DNA of 64,000 nucleotides, from NCBI GenBank assembly GCA_973895155.1, contig OZ316897.1, positions 19,034,001-19,098,000 on the forward strand, given 5' to 3'. Both the position numbers and the translations under genes were made by a program. The stretch is from Marsupella aquatica. Taxonomy: Eukaryota; Marchantiophyta. Below, piece by piece: positions 47,410-59,175 of the stretch (position 1 is the stretch's first letter; the number at the start of each line of letters is the position of its first letter). Under the pieces are notes generated by a model. The model was given only the letters and a program-made list of their open reading frames with translations, had not been told where the DNA came from and ran no database searches.

Positions 47410-48872
47410 GTAATCTACACCTTTCTCCTGTGTGAATCTCTTGGCAGCTACTAACGTTAACTGAGCCTTTTAGACCTTTGATCCACCTTATATAGACTTA
47501 TCTTTCAGCTTGTATATCCATTTACTATCCACCACTTGTTGTCCCTCAGGTAACTTGACAAGCTCCCAAGTTTTGTTATCCTTCAATGACTGCATCTTTG
47601 TTTGCATTGTTTCAGTCCACTTTTGCTTCTCCTTTGAAGCACTAGCCTCATGAAATGAAGAAGGTTCCCCTTCTTCCAAAATTAGTGCATCACCCTCATC
47701 GATCATCCCCGAGTATGCAACTCTTGTATAATAGACAGGGGTCTTCATTTTTATATGGACTAAAAAGTTGGCTATACAAAATAATTAAAATTTGAAAAAA
47801 CTTGGATTTTCTACTTAAAAAAATTTTCAAGTCATATAACAGGTTTGGTTTTCTTCTTTTTCCATATGAAATTAAAAAATATTCTTACACTTGTTGTAAT
47901 TTTTATTAAAAGATTTTTAAAATTTTAATAAAAATCCTATAAAGCTGGCTAGTTTGGCTGTAGACCCTGTATTAAAACAACCCATATAATTTGGTTTTGA
48001 TTAACTTTTTGTACATCAAAAAATGTTTGCTTTTTTTAAGTTACATGTTTGGATTCCTTGAGTTGAGAGGTACAAGACTTTAGGAGACTAAAATGAAATC
48101 TAAGATGGTCAATTGGATAATTATAAAGCCATTATAAGAAATTAAAAACTTGCTTTATAAAAAGAGGAGTTGCATACCCGGGTCATCATCAACAATAAAA
48201 TCCTCCTCTTGCAACTAAGATGGATCAAATCCACTGTTCATACCTTGGTGGAGCACATACAGTGCGACCAAATGTTCTTCTAGTCAATGACTCCAGTTGA
48301 TCTACGCTTGCTGGTACAATCTGAAGCTCAGCAACATCCACTTGCTACTCACCAGCATCAACAAACTCCTTTGGTTCCTTTGGCACAAGAACCAGCTCCA
48401 TCATTGGAGCAACTACTTCTCTCCGATCATGCACCTCATGACCAATAGATCCCTCTCAACGAAATTTGGGATAGGAGATTTCTTTGTTAGTACGGGAGAC
48501 TTGAGTATTCTCCCCCTTCTTCAATAATCTGGATTCATTGAAAGAACCATACCTACTAACAACAAGCTTACAGGCAATAGGGCCCCATAGCCTGTAGACT
48601 TTCACACCACTCTGGTATCCAAGAATTTAAACACTATATTTCTTGGAGATAGGATCCAACTTGGGCTTATTTTGCTTCGGTGTGAGAGCATATGTATCAC
48701 TTCCAAAAACTACCTAGTCATGATAGTTTGTTTGCCGCTTATAGCGCATCTCAAATGACATTTTGAAATTGATAGCATTAGAAGGAGAAAGATTTACCAA
48801 ATAAATTATAATATTGCAGCTTCAGCCCAAAATTTGTGGTAAACCTGATTGGCTCAACATACTCCGTGATCG
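47410..48872 (-). pseudogene. Broken Copia pol fragment (RT to integrase side)
   Basis: Matches about 19629-20592 of the complete Copia element (N-terminal part of reverse transcriptase and the linker after integrase) in the same orientation, with base changes, small indels and stops. It is split by a 475-bp insertion at 47708-48182 and cut off at its right end by the AT-rich repeat of the right arm. The longest remaining frame is 47488-47748 with …KTWELVKLPEGQQVVDS… No LTR is attached. Confidence 0.9.
47708..48182. mobile_element. 475-bp TIR element inserted in the dead Copia fragment
   Basis: Ends are CCCGAGTATGCAACTC and, reversed, CCCGGGTATGCAACTC. TCATC flanks both sides. Comparison with the intact Copia shows the Copia match stops and restarts exactly here, which proves an insertion. 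The inside is AT-rich with no frame. The end sequence and the inner TTGTATAATAGACAGG relate it to the AT-rich repeats bounding the inverted duplication. Confidence 0.88.
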
Positions 48873-49337
48873 CCTATTACATAAAACAATGTTTTGTAGG
48901 GGCCTATTAGGTAAGAAAATCCCACCAGAGAGCCCTTCGAGCATATATTTCATACTAATTAAAATCTTGTACGTTTCAAGTCAAAGAATCCAAAGATGTA
49001 ACTTTAGAAAGAAACAAACTTGTTTTGATGTGGAAAATTTTGATCAAAGCCAAATTATATATTTTTGTTTTAATAAAAGGGTCTACAGCCAAACTAGCTA
49101 GGCTTTTTTAATTTAAATTCTAAAACTCTTTAATAAAAATTACAATAAGTTTAGGAAAAATTTTAATTTTTTGTGGAAATATAAGAAAACCAAATGTTTT
49201 ATATGACTTCAAACTTTTTAAAAGTGGATAAGCCAAGTTTTTTCAAGTTTTGACTTTTCTTATGGCCAACTTTTTAGTCCTAATAAAAATGTAGACCCCT
49301 GGCTACCTATTATACAAGAGTTGTGTATGCAGGGCCC
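48873..49337 (-). repeat. AT-rich dispersed repeat, inner right copy
   Basis: Ends (plus strand) CTATTATACAAGAGTTGTGT and GCAGGGCCC, the reverse of the start of the copy at 45241. Confidence 0.7.
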
Positions 49338-51303
49338 AAAGATGCATGAAACAGACACCAAATGAAACACTATACGGATATGTTAATTTACATGAAAATT
49401 CCAAAACTTAAAAGGAAAGTTTTCAAAGCCCTTTTCCCTTATTTCCAACACTTCAGCCCATAGATACATGAAACAAACACCAAATGAAACACAATATACA
49501 GATAGGTTAATTTAAATGAAATTAAATTCCAAGCTGAAAAGGAAAGTTTTCAAAGCCTTTCTCCAAATTTCCAACACTTCAATTTTGAAATTGCAAACCC
49601 AGGTAAATGATACGTATGTTCATCTTTGTAGACATGACAGTAACTTTGCAGCAAAGCCCCTCACCGAATGTCTATCCACATCATCACAAAGTTGATAAAT
49701 ACTATGCATCCAAGTCATTGAAAAGTAAAAGTGATTTGTTATATTCGCCACTGATGGGCTGTGGCGTACATTGCTGTTCCAGCTCACCTTCTCTACTAAG
49801 CTATGAAATTTGGGTATTTGCCAACTTTTTTGAAAACTTGAATCTCACATCATCAGTCCGGTATGTGCAACTATACTAATGCAGTTGTTTGCCCAAATTC
49901 AATATTTATTTAATATGGTGATTGCAAATGGCATGGAGACCTGATTCCAATGGTGTGCACCCAGATGTGCAGCTGGGTGTGCGGCGGTTGCAAAGAGGAC
50001 TCTGATAAAGAAGTTACAAACATGCCCCGAAATAACGCCAGCATACAACGGGGGTGGCCCACAAAGGGGTCGACAATCACCTGTACCCAAAGGTCATGAA
50101 GCCACAAAAAACCGGGGGTGGGGGAGGGGCCTGCACCAGGGAAGAAGTATACCCAGAACGGGAGCTCAACTATAAATTTTGAATCAAACTGTCTCCTTGT
50201 CATACTCTCACTTCCAAATGAGATTACGAAGGTGTAAGGCCCGCAATCAATAGCTTAGCATTCAGGTACCTATAGCTTGCATGAGATACGTACCTGAGTG
50301 ATCTTTTTCAGCTAGTGGATCCGTTGCGGAGTTGGAGAGGTAAATTGGTTATAGGGCGAGTTGTTCCATAAGAAGATACGGTGCGCAAAACCTGTTAACA
50401 GGAAATTTCAATTCCATCCCAAAAATGTAAAGTTAAGGACACCACAACCTGTCAAGTCCACCAATTTCCAACAAGCAATTATCCCCAAAAAAAGACTCAG
50501 TGACAGTCTGCAACGTAATTTCTGGAATCGTTCCATGGTAACCAGAACACCACTCTGATCGAAGACACAAGAGGTGGAACACACCGGACTTGAGGATAGG
50601 TCAGTACTCTACGACCTTGAATGTGTTTTCCACAGGACAGTGAATATCAAAGTGGTGAATGCAAACGCATTCCTTGGCCTTCTACTCCTTCAAGTACGTC
50701 GATCTCCAAGTAACACTGAACGCTAACCCAAGCTAGTAGACGAACAGACCCAAAGATATTTTTAAACGACTTGTTCTACAGCATTCAGATCATAGCACGC
50801 ATAGCCTAAAGAAGGTTTTGCACAGGCAAGCTATTACCTTTTATATCGAACAGAAAATAAATGACAAGGCGCTTTAAAGTTGACACACCACAAGCAAGTT
50901 AATTATGAGGTTCCGAAAGCGGGAGATGGTAGTATGTTTTGAGTCGACCTATTTGAGACTTTCCAATTTGGTTCCTCCATAATCCTGGCTAGGGGCTCTA
51001 CGCACTATATACCAAGTCCCACTAAACTTAAACACGACTCCCTAAAGACTACATGGAGTAAGTACATCTACTCCTAGCTTGTGAATCCAGGCCAAGACTA
51101 ATAGGAAATCCTCTATAGGGCAGTTGAATAAAGGTCCTTCCGAGATCGAGGAGGTGCCATAAATGTCGACATTCGGGAATTGGTATAATTACTCGCTCGG
51201 GTAGTAAAATTCTGAATTATTTCAGTTCACCACAACTCTCCTGAAGCTCATCAAATACCACACGTCCAAAAAGAGAACAGTTCATGATGGTTCGGCTACG
51301 ATG

Positions 51304-54135
51304 CTATACAGTGTATGCCTGCTCTATGTCGTCCATATCCAAGCCTTTCAGTTTTATGACAGACTCCACACGTCCCTTCAGAGTGTGCTTCTCTCTCAAC
51401 TTAGCAAAGTCTGCTCTTATCATTGCCAAAGCAGCCATCTGGGGGATATCCTTGATGGATGCCGGTGTAGTCGAGCTCTGGAGATCTGCTCCCGCCACCG
51501 TTCGTTGAGCATGTGCCCATTGTGCCTCCCTCCCCTCGGTAGGAACCTTGAACGCAGTCTTCCTATCGAGAATCAGATTCCAAGCGCGTCCACTCATAAT
51601 GTAGTAGAAGGCTATCTTGATGAAGTCCAGAGGGATGTAAGTGACGATGCTGAACAACCAGATGACCCCAGCCCACCCCCAGCCCACTCCGCTGATGCCA
51701 GCAAATGCCCAGTTGGCATAGACAGCCACAAGGGTGGCCACTATTTGTGCAACGAAGAAGGCGGTCACTAGAAGACCCCCTGGGCGATCGAAGTAAGAGA
51801 AGCCTCGTGACCGAGTCACAAAGATCAGAGCTTGGCCACTGATACTCATTTGCAAATACATTGCTGACATGAGCTGACCTTTGTTCCCGCTGATTGACGT
51901 CACGTGGAAAGTGTTCGAGAAGAAGTCGGTTTTGGTGATAGCCCAGAAGAACATCACCGGAACCAAGCACAAGTAAGCGCCAATCACCAGACCGATGGAG
52001 AAAATCTCCTTCAGCTTCCAACTGTCCGGTAAGAGGGATGGAATAACTCTGTCCTTTGCGATAGTCATGATGGTACCGTCGTTGAGGATGGCAATGATCA
52101 GAACCATAAATGGAGAGAAGTCGAATTTCCAGATCAAAGCCAGAAGCAGAAAGGTGAGCACTATCCTAACTGTGATGGAGACAGCGTAGATGGTGTAGTT
52201 CTTCATCCTCTGGAATATCGCCCTACTAGTGAGAACAGCATGAATTATTACGCTAAGACCAGGCTCAGTCAGCACAATGTCGGAAGCGCTACGGGCGGCA
52301 TCGGTTGCATCAGACACAGCGATTCCGATATCGGCCTTCTTCAATGCCGGGGCGTCGTTCACACCATCTCCAGTCATACCGCAAATGTGCTTCTGCTCTT
52401 GCAATCTTTTCACGATTTCATACTTGTGCTCAGGGAACACTCCTGCAAATCCATCAGCTTTGAAGATGAGTTCATCTATGTCAACTCCTGCCATGGAGTC
52501 CTCCTTGCTCTTCCCGAACAAGCTAGCGGATGGGTACATGTTGGAACCCATGCCAAGTCTTCGCCCTGTTTCCTTGGCAATAGCTAGCTGATCACCTGTG
52601 ATCATCTTCACATTGACCCCTAGCTTGAGAGCCTCCCTAATGGTATCAGCACTGTCATGGCGAGGGGGGTCAAAAAGAGGTAATAACCCGAGAAACTCCC
52701 AAGGCCCTCCCGTGCTTTCTTTGTGTTTCTCCGGCACAGACTGTCTCGCAACTGCAAGAGAGCGGAGGCCACGCTCAGCAAAATTATCGATGACTTGGTG
52801 CACTCGGGCTGCGATTTCAGACTTGTTGTGGACCAAATCAAGTATTTCCTCCGGAGCTCCCTTGCTGGCCCTATGCCAGGCCCCGTCCGAATCGATGAAA
52901 GTGATGGCTGTCCTCTTGTCCACCGGGTTGAAGGGCAGGAAGTGAACTTCCTGGATTCCCGCACGAGCCTCACGAGGATCTCCCAGCATCCCGACTATAG
53001 CCGTGTCAATGGCATCCTGATTTTCAGTCCTGGCTGCTCTGGCTGCAGACAAGATGACGAAATCCCTATCCACACCTGCAGTGAAAACTTCCACGAGATT
53101 CTTGTCTACGGACAGCTTGTTGAGGGTCAAAGTCCCTGTCTTATCACTACAAAGCACGTCCATACCTGCCATCTCCTCAATAGCCGTCATGCGCTTCGTG
53201 ATTGCACCTTGTTTGGACAACTTGTGGGAGCCAATAGCCATCGTGACAGAAAGCACAGTCGGCATGGCAATAGGGATTCCACCAATAAGCAAAACCAAAA
53301 GGTTGTTAATCCCATCGCGGTAACTTCTGTGCTGGATGGCATACATCACAATAATTTCCACAACCAGACCTATGCCAATTGTGCACAGACAGAAATTGCC
53401 TATTGTTCTCAGAACTGTTTGGAAATGCCCCACAGACTTAGTGCTGTCAACAAGGTAGGCAGCCTTGCCGAAGAAGGTGTGCACGCCTGTGGCAATGACG
53501 ACAGCCTCTATCTCTCCTTGCTTGCAGATTGATCCTGAGAACACCTCATCGCCTGGTTTCTTGGTGACAGGAAGGGACTCTCCAGTTAGGGAGGACTGGT
53601 CGATTTTAAGAGCATCTCCATCCAGAAGTCGAGCATCAGCAGGGACGATGTCCCCTAACTTGATGCCAATGATATCCCCTGGAACCAGAATGGATGCATC
53701 GTGCTCGTCCCACTTCCCATCTCTCAAAACCTTAGCCTTTGGAGCCAATCGAGCCATTAAAGCTGCCGCAGCATTACCTGCATTATTCTCCTCATAGAAG
53801 CTGATGGTGGAGTTGATGACCAGCAGCGAGATAATACCGATAAAATTCTCCCAATCGGGCGGCTTTCCCCCGCCATTCGCCAGGACAAGGGCCATAATCG
53901 CAGCAGCCTCCATCACCCAAGACAAAGGATTCCACATGAACCCAAGGAACTTCCGAATTTTACTCTCCTTGATCTCCTTGAGCTTGTTAGGGCCGAACGT
54001 CTGCAGTCGAGCCTCTCCCTCTTGGGTGGAGAGACCTTGCTTGGTGCATCTCAGCTTCACAAACACTTCCTCCATCGGGACCTGCTCCAGGTCCATCGTC
54101 TCAGTCACCATGTCTTCCGAATTTATCTCCCCCAT
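51304..54135 (-). CDS. AHA: Plasma-membrane H+-ATPase (P3A), copy B
   Basis: Single exon, 943 residues, same length as copy A. By eye the translations agree at every residue except position 9 (Met here, Ile in copy A), and the underlying DNA also seems to differ at only one or a few sites, since even the meaningless frames on the other strand read the same. All motifs ([33 protein letters not shown]-terminal QAYTV with penultimate Thr) are intact, so it should be functional. It is transcribed toward copy A (tail to tail). Its own promoter and leader are present but differ in detail, so the two copies could be expressed differently while making the same pump. Confidence 0.97.
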   Translation of the reverse strand: MGEINSEDMVTETMDLEQVPMEEVFVKLRCTKQGLSTQEGEARLQTFGPNKLKEIKESKIRKFLGFMWNPLSWVMEAAAIMALVLANGGGKPPDWENFIGIISLLVINSTISFYEENNAGNAAAALMARLAPKAKVLRDGKWDEHDASILVPGDIIGIKLGDIVPADARLLDGDALKIDQSSLTGESLPVTKKPGDEVFSGSICKQGEIEAVVIATGVHTFFGKAAYLVDSTKSVGHFQTVLRTIGNFCLCTIGIGLVVEIIVMYAIQHRSYRDGINNLLVLLIGGIPIAMPTVLSVTMAIGSHKLSKQGAITKRMTAIEEMAGMDVLCSDKTGTLTLNKLSVDKNLVEVFTAGVDRDFVILSAARAARTENQDAIDTAIVGMLGDPREARAGIQEVHFLPFNPVDKRTAITFIDSDGAWHRASKGAPEEILDLVHNKSEIAARVHQVIDNFAERGLRSLAVARQSVPEKHKESTGGPWEFLGLLPLFDPPRHDSADTIREALKLGVNVKMITGDQLAIAKETGRRLGMGSNMYPSASLFGKSKEDSMAGVDIDELIFKADGFAGVFPEHKYEIVKRLQEQKHICGMTGDGVNDAPALKKADIGIAVSDATDAARSASDIVLTEPGLSVIIHAVLTSRAIFQRMKNYTIYAVSITVRIVLTFLLLALIWKFDFSPFMVLIIAILNDGTIMTIAKDRVIPSLLPDSWKLKEIFSIGLVIGAYLCLVPVMFFWAITKTDFFSNTFHVTSISGNKGQLMSAMYLQMSISGQALIFVTRSRGFSYFDRPGGLLVTAFFVAQIVATLVAVYANWAFAGISGVGWGWAGVIWLFSIVTYIPLDFIKIAFYYIMSGRAWNLILDRKTAFKVPTEGREAQWAHAQRTVAGADLQSSTTPASIKDIPQMAALAMIRADFAKLREKHTLKGRVESVIKLKGLDMDDIEQAYTV

Positions 54136-54600
54136 CTGCGTCAGTCCAGAAACTCGCAAGTCTAAATTAGCTACGGTAGTTCCCCCACCTCTCAAGATAG
54201 ACTGCAGCAAGGCATGAACCCCCAGCAGGAACCTTCTCCGGCCCTCTGACTGCTCCGATCCGACAACGGGTCTGACAACAGCAAATGAATACTGCCAAGT
54301 CTAAATTAGCTAGATCTCCCACCACTCAAGACTGCAGCAATGCAAGAACCCGGAGCACGAACCTTCTCCAGTGACTGCTCCCTCAACAGCAAATGAAATG
54401 AAAACTCGCAAGTCTAAATTAGCAAGCTCTCCCACCTCTCAAGACTGCAGCAAGGCATGAACAACGAGCACAAACCCATCTCCTGTGACTGCTCTGACAA
54501 CAGCAAATGAAAACTCGCAAGTCTAAATTAGCTAGCTCTCCCACCTCTCAAGACTGCAGCACCGTCTCCTGTGACTGCACTGAGAACAGCAAATGAATTG
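54136..54600 (-). repeat. 5' leader of copy B built from four tandem repeats
   Basis: Same unit as in copy A (CTGCAGTCTTGAGAGG, AGCTAATTTAGACTTG, AACAGCAAATGAA on the plus strand as reverse). About four units against five in copy A; units differ from their counterparts by roughly 2-3 bases per 100. Confidence 0.85.
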
Positions 54601-54633
54601 CTCTCGATGAGTGAGAGAGCAGCGGAAGCTGGG

Positions 54634-54651
54634 CTTATATAAGTTCATTGG
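54634..54651 (-). promoter_or_regulatory. Core promoter of H+-ATPase copy B
   Basis: CTTATATAAG (54634-54643) and ATTGG (54647-54651, CCAAT on the gene strand), spaced as in copy A. Confidence 0.75.
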
Positions 54652-54949
54652 CTGCTTTCAGAGGCAATGTTCGTGGTCAGTTCCTCTCAAAGCGTAGGCC
54701 GCTCTTGACCATGTGTCCTCCGTCAGTTCCTACTCAAAAGACAATTTTCACTAGAAACGTACGTACTGCCATAGAAAACAATGGCATTAGTTCTTGCCAT
54801 CTGTGTCAGGAAACCATTGTTGGTATTTACTTAGTCAGTTGCTCTTACACCACTTCACAAGATGGTTCACAATGTGAAGATGGTGTAAGGTGCGAGAGCG
54901 CATATTACGTAGCCAACTAAATTATTTATGCAAATTCCCAAGCAGAGCC

Positions 54950-55195
54950 AGAATGTGATCAATCCGTGCCCATACAGGTCGCCCTTACACCAAGCCTCAC
55001 ACACCAGCGGGAATTCAGGGACGCACATCGAATGAGTCCTGATTGGTCAAAGAACTCATCCAACCATCAATCCGTGTGCATACAGGTAGCCCTTACATCC
55101 AGCTTTGCACACCAGCGGGAATTCAGGGACGCACATCAAATGAGCCTTAATTGGTCAGAAAACTCATCCAACCATCCAACCTGTTGTACAAAGGC
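54950..55195. repeat. About 110-bp tandem repeat upstream of copy B, two copies
   Basis: CAGCGGGAATTCAGGGACGC occurs twice, with ATACAGGT.GCCCTTACA before and CTCATCCAACCATC after; the left arm has three units. Confidence 0.85.
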
Positions 55196-55587
55196 ATTAC
55201 TCTCCGTTGATGTAGTGTATAATAAGCAGTTGTGCGCATTATTTTCTATATGACCTAAAAGTTGTATGGAATGAAATAATTTTTAAAAAATAGTCAAACT
55301 TTACACTTTAAATTTCATGAGTTTTAAATCTCTATAAATTTTGGATTTTCTCTTTTAATTTCCGCTTAGTATAGTTAGGAAATTATCCCTAAACTTGCTC
55401 CAACTTTTCTTTAAAGATTTCTAAAATCTCAATATATTAAAAGCCATGTGTAGACACATGTATTAAAAAAACCATGTAAGTCCCTTGGTTTTGAGAATTG
55501 AAAATCTTCCAGATAAAAACAAGTTTGCTTCCTTACTCTACATTGATCTTTTCATTTCCTGAGTTGGCTGTTAGCACTAGTAGGGCC

Positions 55588-55845
55588 CTCACTCCAAGTA
55601 AAATCATTGAGCCCCCTGCTATGTGACCAATGACCCTCTCCCTTTTACCCCTTTCTATTTCTGTTTTTCTATAAATAAAAAGTCCCTCTCCCTTTCACCC
55701 CTTGCTATTTCTGTTTTTCTATACAATGGTTGTTCTTGATACCCATGATAATTATATTTATTAGTCTTAAAATGAATAATACCAGTCTTCAAGCATTCGC
55801 ACATGCTCTACATATTAATAAAGATTGAGGGCCAAAGGTTTTGAC
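55588..55845. repeat. GGGCCC-ended dispersed repeat
   Basis: Begins AGGGCCCTCACTCCAAGTAA and ends near GATTGAGGGCC. The inside resembles the 203-bp element at 62920-63122 (CTTTTACCCCTT..TATTTC, CAAGCATTCGCACATGCTCT) but it is longer and has an inner duplication of about 55 bases. Confidence 0.6.
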
Positions 55846-55856
55846 ATAGACATCCA

Positions 55857-56201
55857 TGTTAGGATTTACTCTTAGGTCTAGAGTTACAATTGTACCGTAG
55901 TTAAGGCTAACCTTAGTCACAGACTTGGTTAGGTTAGTCATGTTGTGCACACTCTATAACCAAGTAGTGTTTGATTGGAGAGTGGGAACTCAGGCTCATT
56001 GTTCCGGAGCTAGTTGAGAGATAGGGAGAGCTTGCGCTGTGGATGCTTGGTATGGCCGGTCGGCCTAGAGTGCAATAAAGCTCTTGTGTGTTCCCGTGGA
56101 CGTAGTGTCATGTGGAGGTGAACCACATATCTCTCTATGTCGACTCTTGTGCGTTGGATGGTTCATGGGCTTGCCGTTGCGATTGTTGTCTATGCTCAAC
56201 A
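55857..56201 (+). repeat. Copia LTR, related subfamily, plus orientation
   Basis: 345 bp from TGTTAGGATTTACTCTTAGG to CTATGCTCAACA. It shares with the complete element the CAATAAAGCTCTTGTGTG and TGTTCCCGTGGACGTAG blocks, but is diverged. A primer site follows, so it is a 5' LTR. Confidence 0.88.
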
Positions 56202-56203
56202 AT

Positions 56204-56215
56204 TGGTATCAGAGC
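56204..56215 (+). other. Primer-binding site of the truncated Copia
   Basis: TGGTATCAGAGC two bases after the LTR, as in the complete element. Confidence 0.88.
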
Positions 56216-56900
56216 ATGCTTGGGAGGTGACAAGGTTTTTCCGTGATGGTCTTCCAGGGTTCAGTGTCGGTGTTGCATTTCGAGTTTCGTTGCATGAAAC
56301 TCAAATGTATATGGCTGAGCGGACAGATTAGTGAGAGGGATTTCTATCGGTGTATAGAAATCATTGGTTGTATCCATGGTGCGGAGGAATCATTTGCATT
56401 GTTCTGGAATTTTTGGTTAAGTTTCGTGCTTGACGGGTTTTGGGGGAGAGACCTAAGATTGTTTTCTCAATGGTGTGAGCTTTGTGGTGCACGAGGCATC
56501 GCATGTTGTTGCTCCGCTTGTAGCTCAAACCGAGCTGGTTGTTTTGGTAGTTGAGTTGCTACCGAGTAGTTACCGAGTGCGTCGTGACAATTGAAAGAGA
56601 AGTTCAGGTTTTTTCATAGGCTATGGAGCTTGTTCCCATCTGAACCGGGTTTCTCATTGTCATGTTTGACTCGGAGGAAGAGACGCGCGCAAAGTGCTAA
56701 GGCTCAACGGAGAGATCACAGAAAAGTGGTCATTTTGAGTCCGGTATTGGCACTTGACCGGAGTGAAGGCGACGTGATGGAATTGTTTTTCTCTGCTAGA
56801 GTAGTAGACGGTGCCAGTGCAATTCGACAACATTTCCCATCGGCGTCATCACTTCTCTCAAGCAAAACGGTGGCGACAACAAAAATTAACAAAAATTAGG
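56216..56900 (+). pseudogene. Leader of a truncated Copia element
   Basis: Diverged match to the leader of the complete element (GCTTGGGAGGTGAC, CAGTGTCGGTG, a CATGAAACT block). No gag or pol follows, so the element was cut off near 56.7-56.9 kb. Confidence 0.65.
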
Positions 56901-58119
56901 TTTTTAGAGGGGATTTGGTGTGTGTATACACATGATCCCGTAACACCTCTCTAGGCCCTTGTACTCCCTCCACCCCCCCTTATGAGTATTCCTCCCCTCG
57001 CACCAGGTTCGTGGGTTGCCGCAGCCGCGGCACGCAGCACCGGCTGACAGTCCGTGGCCTGCAGCCCCGCCCTTCTGCCTGCATTCGGCAATTGTGCAAA
57101 AGCCGCAAAGTCTCCCTGGTGACTACTTGCAACCCCGGCCCGACCTTTTGCATACACAGCCACTCTTATTCCCTCTTGCGCCCCTGTACGTCCATCAGCC
57201 CTTGGCCCGCCATCCCTGGGCCCTCAGCTTACAAAATAATGAAACATACGTGCAAACGTCCGATGGGTATTAAATATCAAATCCGCAAATAATATTATAA
57301 CACCGTTCTAAGCAACAAGGTCCTTGTTTATAACCGATTAGAAGAGGGAAGGGTTTTTTAAAATGTGTCCCAAAGTTAATGAATTGAAGGGCCATGGTAA
57401 CACCTAATGACACGCGTCACTTGTTCATTGGACCACGTGTCATCACACCAGTGGATTAGGGGGTTCTAATTTCAAGAAGGACAATTATAGTGAAGCCCAA
57501 TGGGTTTGTGTTGAGTGTGGTGATTCCAGTATAATTTGTAATATTTGCTCTCAATTTTCAGAAGTGGATGCTCCCATCCCATATGTATGGAGCAACATTA
57601 AGAATCTGTGGCCTAGTAAGATGTCTGGTACTTTCCAGATAGGAGTTGTGGATGACTTTTTTGGCTTGTTAAGTGCAATGTCACCTCTAATGTCTTGTAG
57701 TGAGATTCCGTTGGAATCTCCTGGAGAACTTTGATATATGTAACTGTCCCGTATGTACGTAGTTTAAATTATATGTTTGTGTGCTAAAGCCCCAATGGCT
57801 TTCACACATTTCCAAATATTATATATTGCAATATGTTTGTTTAGTGTACTTGCCACTTAATGGTACTTTAAATAAAATGTGCATTCATGATTGAATCTCT
57901 TTGCAAAAGATTTTTTTATAACAAATGAAGGGTGTTTTAAATCCCCAAATCTATCTGATTATAATAACATAGGTAAGTTTTATATAGGACTGAAAATTCT
58001 TTTTAGAACAAACAAGATATATTTTAATGTTCTTCCAAAATATAACAAGGGTACTTGGGGGCCTTTGGTCACGGGTATGTCTCATTATATTTCCCTTAGT
58101 GAGGGACCAAGGATTATGG
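56901..58119. other. Intergenic, no supported gene
   Basis: No family match. A GGGCCCTCAG motif near 57217 may be the end of another GGGCCC element. Confidence 0.45.
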
Positions 58120-58330
58120 TATAGTTGTTACTGTAGACCTAAGAGTAAATCCTAACAATCTCCCTCTTGACTGTGATCTAGAGGAGGATAAAGACGGCTA
58201 ACTATATGCTTAGCAGGAAGTTTTGAAAAGAGAAACCAAACAAATTTTTCCCTCTTTAAATGAGAATAGACCAGAACTAAGTCGTAGCCTATATATACAA
58301 GGAATGAGCAAGAGCATATATCTATCTACA
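58120..58330 (-). pseudogene. Copia 3' end remnant, minus orientation
   Basis: An LTR tip ending at 58157 (…AAGAGTAAATCCTAACA), then a purine tract region (CTCCCTCTTGACTGTGATCT on the plus strand) and about 170 bases that match 18101-18265 of the complete element, including CAGAACTAAG.CGTAGCCTA. Confidence 0.8.
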
Positions 58331-58499
58331 CATGTAAACCTTGGGCCCTCAGCATTACTAATTATACAAGGAGGATGTGCAAACAACGCAAGGGTATTTT
58401 TAATGTAATGCAAACTAATTTTATAGTAGTTTTTAAAGTAGGCAACATCCCTATATATACATTTGACACAATATTAGCAATAGGTCAAGTGCAAGCTAG

Positions 58500-58720
58500 A
58501 GGGGTACCAAAGGAGTCCCCAAGGACTAGCTCAAAAAGGAGAGGGGAAGGACTAGAAATGTCATTAAGATTTAGTTGAGCACACTCCCAAAAAGGTTGGG
58601 CACACTTCCAAATGATTGGGGGCATTGCCAACAATGTTGTGCACACTTTCAAAAAGATTGGGCACACTTCTAGAATTCCCAAACATTTGGACACACTTCC
58701 AAACATTTGGCATGCATAAT
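58500..58720. repeat. Dispersed 'CCAAAAAGGTTGG.CACACTTCC' repeat
   Basis: Several tandem-like phrases GCACACTTCCAAA and CAAAAAGGTTGGGCACAC. Related sequence lies at about 35945-36065 (also with GGACTGAAAATGTCAT.AAGA) and at 16560-16880. Confidence 0.6.
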
Positions 58721-58985
58721 CTAACCTTTCAATCTCACCAAAACAATCCTGGCCATTCCATGTAACATTTAAATGGTCTTTTTGTCCTCTAGTGATTGCT
58801 TTTACCAAGGACCTATGTCCTTTTGGTGGAGAAAATGGAGATCCTTTCAGTACCCCTCTAACTTGCACTTGACCAATAAGGCTCTTATCAAATACATGTC
58901 ACATTAATCTTATGCAAGGGTACCCAAAATGCCAAGTACTGTACGCGTCACTATATGCCTGGTTGGCACAAATGTCATCATTTCA

Positions 58986-59175
58986 AGAGCTAGAGATAGG
59001 GAGAGCTTGTGTTGTGGATGCTTCAGTTGGTATGGCCGGTCGGCCTAGAGTACAATAAAGCTCTTGTGTGTTCCCGTGGACGTAGCCTAATGTGGAAGTG
59101 AACCATGTATCTCTCAGTGTCAATAATTGTGCGTTGGATGGTTCAAGGGCTTGTCGTTGTGACTTGTCATCTATG
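58986..59175 (+). repeat. Partial Copia LTR, plus orientation
   Basis: Matches the right half of the LTR at 55857-56201 (GGTATGGCCGGTCGGCCTAG, AATAAAGCTCTTGTGTGTTC). Both ends are lost or degenerate and no primer site follows. Confidence 0.8.

Larger units (their letters stand above)
45642..48872. other. Spacer of the inverted duplication
   Basis: About 3.2 kb, single copy in this window. It holds two short tandem repeats, a G-run (about 46746-46757), otherwise featureless AT-rich DNA to 47409, and a broken Copia pol piece. Confidence 0.7.
48873..55560 (-). repeat. Right arm of the large inverted duplication
   Basis: Reverse partner of 38585-45641. It begins inside or next to an AT-rich repeat that cuts the Copia fragment, and runs through the 3' flank, H+-ATPase copy B, leader, promoter, upstream repeats and an outer AT-rich repeat (55230-55560). 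It is slightly shorter because one leader unit, one upstream unit and about 330 bases are missing relative to the left arm. Confidence 0.9.
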
